A stretch of 40,946 nucleotides of DNA from Flammeovirgaceae bacterium UBA4465 (GTDB lineage: Bacteria > Bacteroidota > Bacteroidia > Cytophagales > Cyclobacteriaceae). The position numbers were made by a program, and so were the translations under genes. A model generated the notes under the pieces. That model did no database searches. It saw nothing but the letters and a program-made list of their open reading frames with translations, and was not told the origin of the DNA. The DNA lies in contig CAJJCN010000016.1 of NCBI GenBank assembly GCA_905182655.1, forward strand, positions 1 through 40,946. Reading direction: 5' to 3'. Every line of letters begins with the position of its first letter. The stretch's first letter is position 1. Below, one piece after another: positions 34,412-40,946 of the stretch.

Positions 34412-34442
34412 ATGCCTAACAGGTGGTGCTTCCCAATGCTAT

Positions 34443-34748
34443 CTATTGATCATAATGGTCATATAAATACCATGGTAAGGCTAGGGAAAAACCGACTAAA
34501 AAGAGACAAATAAAATACTTAATAAATTGAGAAAGATTTATTCGTTTTTGTACCCTTTGATAAATCAGAAAAATCAGAAAAGACAAAGCCGCTACGCTTA
34601 AATCCATAGCCAACATAGAAGCTGGATACGAACCGAAGGCTTGTGTCCAAAATTGGGCCATAGATCCATCCCCTTGAATAAACAATAGTAATTGATAATA
34701 CGGCAGTGCTATACCCAATAGGCACAGCATTAAAAACACTTTTTTCAT
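34443..34748 (-). CDS. DUF2834-like small membrane protein
   Basis: A 101-residue protein with three membrane segments: about residues 4-24, 44-65 and 76-95. The pattern ALPYYQLLLFIQGDG...FWTQAFGSYPASMLAMDLSVAALSF resembles DUF2834 proteins, small integral membrane proteins of unknown function. It lies 3' of the DoxX-like pair on the same strand but after 177 bp, and just upstream of the trpB2 remnant. No regulatory sequence is evident. Confidence 0.7.
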   Translation of the reverse strand: MKKVFLMLCLLGIALPYYQLLLFIQGDGSMAQFWTQAFGSYPASMLAMDLSVAALSFLIFLIYQRVQKRINLSQFIKYFICLFLVGFSLALPWYLYDHYDQ

Positions 34749-34925
34749 AACTCTCTTGTCATCTATTATTGATGTAAAATAGAAAAATATTCAGGACTAT
34801 GAAAACCGCTTTTACTTCTCGGTCTATATTTCGATATGAAGCGTAATGTTCACTCCCTTAATTTTAAAAAAGTGATGCGACTCCTAAACAAAAAAAAATC
34901 ATCGACAATCCTTTTGTCTAAAAGT

Positions 34926-35276
34926 TTAAAAATCACTCAATCCAACAAACCAAAATATGTAGAGATTGAGCAACATATAAAAAAATGAGGGGAGGGTGAG
35001 CGCCAAGCTATCTCTCATTTTGAGCCTTACTCCGAAACCCAAAACCATCAAAAGAAATAATCCCAAAGAGGCCAAAGTCAACAAAGTGGGTACCCATAAA
35101 CCGATGATAAGTCCTATACCACCACCTATTTCCAAGCATCCCGTAAGACCCCCAAATTTCTCCAAACCAAACCTCTTAAATTCAGCTTTCATCTCTTTTG
35201 AAAAAAAATAAGCACCCCCATAGATGAGGAAGGATATCGCAGAAAATCCAATAAGTAAATTATGAAAAATAACCAA
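34926..35276 (-). CDS. DoxX-like membrane protein 1
   Basis: A 116-residue protein with four membrane segments. The layout, with FGGLTGCLEIGGGIGLIIGLWVPTLLTLASLGLFLLM, is typical of the DoxX/DoxX-like family, small quinone- or redox-linked membrane proteins that remain poorly defined. The start is a TTG at 35276, because no ATG precedes the first helix. It follows the second DoxX-like gene with a 2-bp gap, so the two form a tandem pair, probably hetero-oligomeric or duplicated. Confidence 0.72.
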   Translation of the reverse strand: MVIFHNLLIGFSAISFLIYGGAYFFSKEMKAEFKRFGLEKFGGLTGCLEIGGGIGLIIGLWVPTLLTLASLGLFLLMVLGFGVRLKMRDSLALTLPSFFYMLLNLYIFWFVGLSDF

Positions 35277-35278
35277 AG

Positions 35279-35623
35279 CTAAATGACCTCAGCAGCGATA
35301 CCTGCGATAAGTAGAGAACAGATCAAGAGTACAAACGAGGGTACATGTTTGATCCATGGATTCTTTACCTTAAAATGTGCTAACTGGGCAAAGACCATGA
35401 GGATGGCCATAGATATAGATGACATGAGTACCAAAGGTGGAAACCAAATACCTGCAACCAATAAAGTTGATAATGCAATTTTAGCAGCACCTACAAAATT
35501 TCGTGTTAAGTCAGATAATTCGTACTGCTTGAATTCTAAAACAATATTTTCGAATCGGAATACCCAAACGTAAACGATGGATAAAGCCAAAATTACTTGC
35601 AGTAAATAGGATAATTCAGTCAT
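35279..35623 (-). CDS. DoxX-like membrane protein 2
   Basis: A 114-residue protein with four membrane segments (about residues 5-22, 47-66, 70-86 and 95-113). DLTRNFVGAAKIALSTLLVAGIWFPPLVLMSSISMAILM follows the DoxX-like pattern and lines up with the matching part of the next gene. It has an ATG start and precedes the other copy by 2 bp. It lacks the more extended C-terminus of classical DoxX. Function unknown beyond a membrane location. Confidence 0.7.
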   Translation of the reverse strand: MTELSYLLQVILALSIVYVWVFRFENIVLEFKQYELSDLTRNFVGAAKIALSTLLVAGIWFPPLVLMSSISMAILMVFAQLAHFKVKNPWIKHVPSFVLLICSLLIAGIAAEVI

Positions 35624-35828
35624 AACATAATAACCTTTATCTTGTTAAAATAGTTCAATTCAAATTTCCAATTTGAGTAATATTTGGTTTTTAAAAAAGG
35701 GGAAATTACAGCCTTATTAATTTGTGTGAGCCCCTCCATAGCTCATTTAAGTATCTATTTGAGGACACTTATCAACCCCATGTACCTACTTTATTTCATT
35801 AGAAAAAGTTCTTAAAATCACATTTATC

Positions 35829-36167
35829 TCAGGTCTTTCGATGTTTAAATTTATTCCCTTGAACTATAAAATAAGGTAAGGGAATGAGTAGCGCAATCAC
35901 ATAAATGATGAGGGCTGTTGATACAACAAAAATAAGATAAGTATTGATGAAAATGAACGCCGTTATCAAACTGTAAAAGGTTAGGAATTTTTTTTGGAAG
36001 ACGAGATAGCCTTTGAGGTCATAATTTTCTCTGTCCTCCTCTGAAAGCGTATTGTACCCAGCAAGATAATATTTTGCGTTGGACTCATTTATAACGTAAG
36101 GAATCCCCAAAAAAGTCAACTGCGTCAGCGCTATTGAACTGAATAATATGATGTCTGCTGCCTCCAT
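35829..36167 (-). CDS. DUF3784-like small membrane protein
   Basis: A 112-residue protein from the ATG at 36167 (a TTG at 36185 is the alternative). Three membrane segments are predicted. The loop between the first two contains YLAGYNTLSEEDRENYDLKG, close to the DUF3784 signature AGYNTMSxEExxxYD. These are small Firmicutes and Bacteroidota membrane proteins of unknown function. The Ser-Glu-Glu-containing loop is the only conserved feature visible. It stands alone, 205 bp upstream of the DoxX-like pair. Confidence 0.68.
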   Translation of the reverse strand: MEAADIILFSSIALTQLTFLGIPYVINESNAKYYLAGYNTLSEEDRENYDLKGYLVFQKKFLTFYSLITAFIFINTYLIFVVSTALIIYVIALLIPLPYFIVQGNKFKHRKT

Positions 36168-36185
36168 AAAACAAGATTGAATCAA

Positions 36186-36466
36186 TGTGAATTTAAACCT
36201 TTTTTTATACTTAAATAATTTATGAAAAGCGGTTCATTTCTATCAAACCGTCTCTTAGATATTGAATCCCTTACTAAACCTTTGACCCACTCTCCTTTGT
36301 TGAGCTTTCTTAATTTTTTCTTACCCGTCAACAGGGTTAACGACAAAGGTTAAAAAAAATTCCTTATTTGAATAAAATCGAATAATAATGACAAATAAAT
36401 TATCTAAAAATATTACGAATGTAAGAATTTTAGTAAATTGTTGAATTAAAATTCATTCTCTTTTCT
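36186..36466. other. 281-bp AT-rich intergenic region, with small palindrome
   Basis: This divergent region separates the DUF3784-like gene and the MlrC-like gene. It must hold promoters for both, but no clean TTG-N19-TAnnTTTG pair was found. TGAATT-AA-AATTCA (36442-36455) is a short perfect inverted repeat 11 bp before the MlrC-like ATG and could be an operator. Confidence 0.3.
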
Positions 36467-38038
36467 ATGAATAAAATATTTATTTTTTCAGTTCTTCTTT
36501 TTACCCTTTTGAGCTGTGTTCCATCTGACAACAAAACTACTGCTCTTCAAAGTCCTACGCTTAAAATTGCCATTGCAGGATTAGCCATTGAATCCAGTAC
36601 CTTTTCTCCTGCTTTAACGCATGAGAAAGCTTTTCATGCCAAGACCGGCGAAGCTATTTTTGACTTTTACCCTTTTTTGGCACAAAGTACTGCTATGCGA
36701 CAGCGAGCTACATGGGTGCCCATTCTCAAAGGTCATGCCCTCCCGGGAGGTCGAGTTACCCGTGACGCTTATGAGCGTCTGGTAACTAAAACCTTGGACT
36801 CACTCAATAAATATAAACCTTATGATGGGTTGTTTTTTGATATCCATGGGGCGATGAGTGTCGTAGGCCTAGACGATCCTGAAGGTGACTTTATTGAAAG
36901 AATTAGAAAGGTAATCGGTACCCAAACACTCATTTCAACTTCTATGGATTTGCATGGGAATGTCTCTCAAAAATTAGCGCATCACACGGATCTGATCACT
37001 TGTTATCGCATGGCACCACATGAGGATGCGCTCGAATCGAAAGAACGGGCCTTAGAAAACCTTTTGGTTCGACTGGAAAATGGCAAAGGGAAACCTGCAT
37101 TTAAAGCATGGATTCCCATTCCCATATTATTACCCGGTGAAAAAACAAGCACCCGCATTGAACCTGGGAAAAGTCTCTATGCAAAAGTAGCTCCTGCTGC
37201 TGCTCAAGAGGGCATCATCGATGCTGCCATTTGGATTGGTTATGCTTGGGCTGATGAGCCCAGGAATCATGCTGTGGTCATGGTTACCGGTGATGACCAA
37301 CCAACCGTCAAGAAAACAGCTGAACTTTTGGCGTCCAGCTTTTGGGGAAAGAGAACCGAATTTCAGTTTGTGGCACCCACAACTACTTTCGAAAAGAGTT
37401 TGTCTTATGCCTTAGCAAGTAAAAAAAATCCCTATATCATTAGCGACATGGGTGACAACCCTACAGCAGGAGGCGCTGGAGACGTAACTTGGACTTTGAG
37501 GGAAATACTCGCTCACCCCGAACTAAAGTCAGCCACCGGGCCCGAACTTATCTACGCTTCAATACCTGGACCTAAGCTTATAGAACAGGCTATAGCGGTA
37601 GGTATAGGCGGTAAGGTTGCTGCTTACGTAGGTGGGGAAATCGACCATCGCTATGCGCCTCCTATTAAACTCGAAGGAACTGTAGAAGCCCTCATCCACG
37701 GTGATTTATATGCTGAGACGGAAGTAGTGGTCAAGGTGGGCAGTGTTCAAATCATTGTTACCAAAAAAAGAAAACCTTATCACTATGAAAAAGATTTTAC
37801 ACGATTAGGATTAGATCCAAGAAATTCAGCTATTCTGGTAGTGAAAATTGGCTATTTAGTTCCTGAACTTTATGATATGCGGGGAGATTGGATCATGGCT
37901 CTTACCCCTGGTGGAGTTGACCAAGATCTGGAAAGACTAGACTATAAAAGGATTAAACGCCCCATCTTTCCTTTAGATAAAGAGATGGAAGACCCAAACC
38001 TTAAAGCTCAATGGATTCCGAGCGCTGAAAGCCAATGA
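36467..38038 (+). CDS. MlrC-family (M81) metallopeptidase, predicted lipoprotein
   Basis: A 523-residue protein of the family of MlrC, the last enzyme of microcystin breakdown, most members of which have other, unknown substrates. Residues 1-17 are a lipoprotein signal ending FTLLSC (Cys17). The M81 N-terminal domain has IESSTFSP (Glu42), FDIHGAM (His127), MDLHGN (Asp161, His163) and YRMAPHED (His185); the spacing 34 and 22 between these agrees with the zinc ligands reported for MlrC. The C-terminal MlrC domain begins near 310 (YIISDMGDNPTAGGAGDVTW). Lipidation suggests it acts outside the cytoplasm, unlike a classic intracellular MlrC. Its neighbours give no substrate. Confidence 0.9.
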   Translation: MNKIFIFSVLLFTLLSCVPSDNKTTALQSPTLKIAIAGLAIESSTFSPALTHEKAFHAKTGEAIFDFYPFLAQSTAMRQRATWVPILKGHALPGGRVTRDAYERLVTKTLDSLNKYKPYDGLFFDIHGAMSVVGLDDPEGDFIERIRKVIGTQTLISTSMDLHGNVSQKLAHHTDLITCYRMAPHEDALESKERALENLLVRLENGKGKPAFKAWIPIPILLPGEKTSTRIEPGKSLYAKVAPAAAQEGIIDAAIWIGYAWADEPRNHAVVMVTGDDQPTVKKTAELLASSFWGKRTEFQFVAPTTTFEKSLSYALASKKNPYIISDMGDNPTAGGAGDVTWTLREILAHPELKSATGPELIYASIPGPKLIEQAIAVGIGGKVAAYVGGEIDHRYAPPIKLEGTVEALIHGDLYAETEVVVKVGSVQIIVTKKRKPYHYEKDFTRLGLDPRNSAILVVKIGYLVPELYDMRGDWIMALTPGGVDQDLERLDYKRIKRPIFPLDKEMEDPNLKAQWIPSAESQ

Positions 38039-38128
38039 CCTGAGCTCAAAATATGTCTCTATCATCTTTAAAAAAAACAAGTCTTAATCAATATGATTAC
38101 AACAACTTTTCTCGTTAAATATAAAAAA

Positions 38129-39010
38129 ATGAAAATATTAAGTCTCTTTTTATTAATCTTTTCAACCCTCCTATTATATAATTGTGAGGAGCCATTCAGT
38201 GTTGTTGAAAACCAACTCATCGAAAATATTTACCTCTTTGATATTGACAATAAAGGGTCTTCAGCTGACCTTTGCCTTACCTTCACCAATACACAAACCG
38301 CTCAAATTTCAAGCTACCGCACCATGCTCATACCGGAAGATAAAATAGCTGATTTTGATTTAAATAAGGCCTTTTTGTTGGCTCCAGAATTATACACAGA
38401 GAGTTTCATCAATTCAAATGAAAGCAATGTTATCTATTTTAAACATCAGCTTGATACAGAGGGAGATTTGATTATTCCCAATAAAAATTATATAGCTAAG
38501 GTCATGATGATAGGCAAAGAATTTAATCAACTTTCATTGATGAATTCAAATATTTTGTCTTTGACTGATCAAGGGATTCTTACGGGATACTACCAAGGTA
38601 AATTAAAAACTAATATTTCAGAAAATGGTAACTTTAACAATGAGCGTTTACTTACCATAGAAGGTTACATTAAAGAAATAGATAATTCAAATAAGTATTC
38701 AGGTGGATTTACTTACACAATACCCAATAACAATAATTTTGGTAACAACTATTTCTCCCCTAGAGAAGGTTCTTTGAGATTTATCTATTCTAATGGGGCA
38801 ATTTCATCCTTAGAGGGTAGTGCTGGTTTAGCGAATTATGTAAACACTTATGAAGATTGTCTTGAAAATTGTCTTGAAAATTGTCTTGGCTCTTTTTCTG
38901 GCACACTCAGCAACGATATAAAATTGACGATTATTGGTGAAGGTTGTAACATCGGCATTTTTGAATTGACCCTTGTCCGTTCAATCGAACTTGTCTCGGA
39001 TGAAGGTTAA
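38129..39010 (+). CDS. Lipoprotein of unknown function with LENC repeat
   Basis: About 293 residues from the ATG at 38129, which starts the signal MKILSLFLLIFSTLLLYNC with lipid anchor at Cys19; the frame also has an ATG 36 bp upstream that would place 12 extra residues ahead of the signal. The mature chain is beta-rich and polar (Asn, Ser, Thr). Near the end a 12-bp unit is repeated three times and encodes DCLE-NCLE-NCLG, putting three cysteines four residues apart. No family recognised. Its last bases overlap the stop of the convergent gene by 4 bp. Confidence 0.72.
   Translation: MKILSLFLLIFSTLLLYNCEEPFSVVENQLIENIYLFDIDNKGSSADLCLTFTNTQTAQISSYRTMLIPEDKIADFDLNKAFLLAPELYTESFINSNESNVIYFKHQLDTEGDLIIPNKNYIAKVMMIGKEFNQLSLMNSNILSLTDQGILTGYYQGKLKTNISENGNFNNERLLTIEGYIKEIDNSNKYSGGFTYTIPNNNNFGNNYFSPREGSLRFIYSNGAISSLEGSAGLANYVNTYEDCLENCLENCLGSFSGTLSNDIKLTIIGEGCNIGIFELTLVRSIELVSDEG
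38855..38890 (+). repeat. 12-bp tandem repeat, three copies
   Basis: Copies at 38855-38866, 38867-38878 and 38879-38890 share ATTGTCTTGAA; the first starts with G instead of A, and the last ends GC. The frame is kept, so the repeat adds or removes four residues (NCLE) per copy, as from slippage. Confidence 0.85.
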
Positions 39011-40146
39011 TTTATCGATGTTTTTTTAACGAAATACTCATACTTCGATTCATTTAATGCTTTTTTAAACATAAAGTAAGCTTCATCATTCTTGATATCC
39101 TGTGACAACAATTCAAATTCATTCCAAAATAGTTTCTCATTTTGTCCTTCCGTTCCTTCAAGTATTATGGTCCTCCCCTCTACTATCCCTTCCGAACTCA
39201 GAGTTAATAAATCCAATGAAGACATCACTTCAACCAATACGCCATCAGATCTCTTAATCGCACTAGAAACACCTAGCACCATATGAATTCCTATCTTACT
39301 TGTAAAGACTTTCAATATTGTACTTTTTTGGTCCTTTGTTGCGGGTATTACTTCGGAAAGCCAAATGGTACGGTCAAGAGACAAGTCCTCATCATACATT
39401 TTTAACTCGTTAGAAGACCCTATCAACATAACTTTATCATCAAAAAATAATAAATTTTTCACCTCTGTACCCGTCGGGATGGATGTCAAACTTTCAGTTG
39501 TCATATCCCATGAAAACAGCTGATCCTGAAAAGCATAATAAAGGTTATCAGTCCCTTTGCTCACAAAACCTTTTATTGATTTTGATAAATCGATCCCGGT
39601 TAACTCGAAATTATAAGTGGACAAGGTATCGATGTTATTACTTTGAATTGAATATTGAACGATTTGGCCACTCAAAGAAACCTCATTTAAATCATTTAAA
39701 TATAGGGGTGACTCTAGTACACCATGAAAAGATTGCTGATCATTGGGAATGAACGTTGCATGCTCAACGTTTTCATGAAAAATTGCTGAAGATTCCGAAT
39801 CTTCCGCAATCAATCTAAGACCATAAAGGGGAACTATGTTGGTGTTATTAATCGCACCAACGATGAATCTACTATTCCCTTCAAGAGAGGTTACATGCTG
39901 AACTGAATAGTCTATAAATTCATAAAAATTATTTATTGGCACTGCTAATATTTCGTTATTTTGACCAGATATAGAATAAAAATTACTTGGAAAAGCGATA
40001 ATGGGAAAGCTAGCATTAGACACTTCAATAGCACCTACATCGTCAACTTCATAAAAATACCAAGCACTGTTATCCCCTGTTTTAATGATCTCATCAAATT
40101 TACAAGCCAAAAGAAAAATCAGAACTGAAATAACTAAAAATCTCAT
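39007..40146 (-). CDS. Lipoprotein of unknown function, possible beta-propeller
   Basis: A 379-residue protein with lipoprotein signal MRFLVISVLIFLLAC (Cys15). The mature chain has recurrent blade-like strands (NLYYAFQDQLFSWDMTTESL; NLLFFDDKVMLIGSSNELKMYD), suggestive of a propeller or similar all-beta fold; no repeat family is firm. It overlaps the beta-barrel-like gene upstream by 4 bp, so the two are translationally coupled and the products may interact at the outer membrane. It is convergent with the preceding lipoprotein gene, overlapping by 4 bp. Function unknown. Confidence 0.75.
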   Translation of the reverse strand: MRFLVISVLIFLLACKFDEIIKTGDNSAWYFYEVDDVGAIEVSNASFPIIAFPSNFYSISGQNNEILAVPINNFYEFIDYSVQHVTSLEGNSRFIVGAINNTNIVPLYGLRLIAEDSESSAIFHENVEHATFIPNDQQSFHGVLESPLYLNDLNEVSLSGQIVQYSIQSNNIDTLSTYNFELTGIDLSKSIKGFVSKGTDNLYYAFQDQLFSWDMTTESLTSIPTGTEVKNLLFFDDKVMLIGSSNELKMYDEDLSLDRTIWLSEVIPATKDQKSTILKVFTSKIGIHMVLGVSSAIKRSDGVLVEVMSSLDLLTLSSEGIVEGRTIILEGTEGQNEKLFWNEFELLSQDIKNDEAYFMFKKALNESKYEYFVKKTSIN

Positions 40147-40946
40147 TTAAATTTGGGTTTTAAAATAGCCACTGAAAAAATAAAATGATTAAAATGACTG
40201 TTGTAATTAACAAACGATGGGCTGTTATACAGATATTTAATGTTTTGGTCTGAACTTAACTTTTTGGCTCTAGAAGAGCGTCCCATACTGTATTGAAGCC
40301 TTGGTCGTACAATTAAGTGTTTTGTTTTAATATTTAAAAATGCCCCTACAGAAAAATCATAGTTGAACCGGGTTCTAATCTCATTCAAACTCAACGTACT
40401 TCCCGACACTTGTCCTTGGCGCCAATCATTTAAAAATCTGAAGACTGTTCCCATTTGTACACTCAACGTATTACCACCCAATAACCATGGCAGGCGATAA
40501 TTCATCATCATCGGTACTTGCCAATCTGTTATGCTTACACCTTTTTTTTGACCCTCGTAATTATCAGTGTAATTATAGTTAGTTTTTTGAAATCCAATAC
40601 CGCTTTCTAGTTCTAAACGGCTTCTTATTTGCCTGATGAAAATCCATTCCATGGACATCCCTAATTCTGTCTTCACGTCTGATATTAAATTATTAACTTT
40701 TAATCCTCCAATAGTTTGAGCGTTTTCTGGGTCAAATACATCATTGAATACGTCATCGATGTGCATATATGGTAGATTCACTCCTATATTAATCCCAAAC
40801 TGAAACTGAGGTCTTTGGCTTATTTCAAATAAACCATTCTTAAAACTATAGATATCATCAGCCCTTGTTTTATAAGCTAAATCTCGATTTAAAATACTCG
40901 AAATGAACTGCGCTCCCTGATTTATTGAGTCCATTAAAAATGCAGC
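40143..40946 (-). CDS. Outer-membrane beta-barrel-like protein, 5' end outside window
   Basis: The frame is open to the right edge (four codons beyond the first ATG at 40934), and that ATG gives no signal peptide, so the true start is outside. At least 267 residues are visible. The pattern of strands ending in aromatic residues, such as FGINIGVNLPYMHI, LELESGIGFQKTNYNY and FNYDFSVGAFLNI, and the end FIFSVAILKPKFK match Bacteroidota outer-membrane beta-barrel (PorT-like/OMP_b-brl) proteins. It is the first visible gene of a pair with the propeller-like lipoprotein. Specific family not assignable. Confidence 0.7.
   Translation of the reverse strand, partial: AAFLMDSINQGAQFISSILNRDLAYKTRADDIYSFKNGLFEISQRPQFQFGINIGVNLPYMHIDDVFNDVFDPENAQTIGGLKVNNLISDVKTELGMSMEWIFIRQIRSRLELESGIGFQKTNYNYTDNYEGQKKGVSITDWQVPMMMNYRLPWLLGGNTLSVQMGTVFRFLNDWRQGQVSGSTLSLNEIRTRFNYDFSVGAFLNIKTKHLIVRPRLQYSMGRSSRAKKLSSDQNIKYLYNSPSFVNYNSHFNHFIFSVAILKPKFK

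Noticed and set aside
34331-34513. Plus-strand 60-codon frame beginning MEIGLIGDIHRDI, like a metallophosphoesterase start
   Set aside because: Only the first 15 residues resemble that family; the rest does not, and the opposite strand explains the DNA as trpB2 remnant plus DUF2834.
1-40946. CRISPR arrays, insertion sequences, prophage
   Set aside because: No spaced direct repeats, transposase, integrase or phage structural genes were recognised on either strand.

Overview
The window looks like a chromosomal segment of a Bacteroidota bacterium, probably a marine or biopolymer-degrading member of the Saprospiria or Cytophagia. The evidence is a protein ending in a type IX secretion (T9SS) sorting domain, many lipoproteins with short Bacteroidota-style lipoboxes, Bacteroidota-only families (DUF2723, DUF5723, PD40-OmpA proteins), promoters of the TTG-N19-TAnnTTTG type, AT-rich sequence and almost no Shine-Dalgarno sites. 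The genus cannot be read from the sequence. No CRISPR array, phage, insertion sequence or rRNA was seen.

Layout, left to right. 1-2025 (+): a 5'-truncated glycosyltransferase coupled to a kinase-fold protein. 2029-5607 (-): a GH20 hexosaminidase lipoprotein, a PyrR-like phosphoribosyltransferase and an Lrp/AsnC regulator. 5728-10729: a secreted TPR protein (-) divergent from a small membrane protein (+) and a large DUF2723 membrane protein (+). 10853-11227 (-): a mini-protein that is almost only a T9SS sorting domain. 11407-17561 (+): an envelope trio made of a PD40-OmpA protein, an acidic lipoprotein and a DUF5723-OmpA protein; the two OmpA proteins share a long C-terminal module. 17614-20305 (-): nuoABCD only, without nuoE-N. 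20415-21726 (+): a small membrane protein and a secreted dienelactone hydrolase-like enzyme. 21781-24788 (-): an AGCS sodium/amino-acid symporter with an extra insert, and a lone hutI. 24994-28911 (-): a ferric-iron ABC transporter. 29130-30398 (-): rarA. 30499-30678 (+): a compact promoter, tRNA-Ser(TGA) and terminator. 31009-33925 (-): a CotH-family lipoprotein and a GH16 laminarinase-type lipoprotein. 34170-34411 (-): a decayed trpB2 fragment. 34443-36167 (-): four small membrane proteins (DUF2834, two DoxX-like, DUF3784-like). 36467-38038 (+): an MlrC-family (M81) metallopeptidase lipoprotein. 38129-40946: three unrecognised envelope genes, the last running off the right edge.

Most of the content is envelope biology and nutrient capture: surface glycosidases (GH20, GH16), iron and amino-acid uptake, secreted hydrolases and outer-membrane/peptidoglycan-anchored proteins. 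Housekeeping functions (nuoABCD, rarA, tRNA-Ser, hutI, pyrR-like) are scattered between. The parts least explained by known biology are the 11407-17561 envelope trio, the glycosyltransferase/kinase-fold pair at the left edge, the sorting-domain-only protein and the right-edge lipoprotein/outer-membrane cluster. These are candidates only; nothing here proves a new system.
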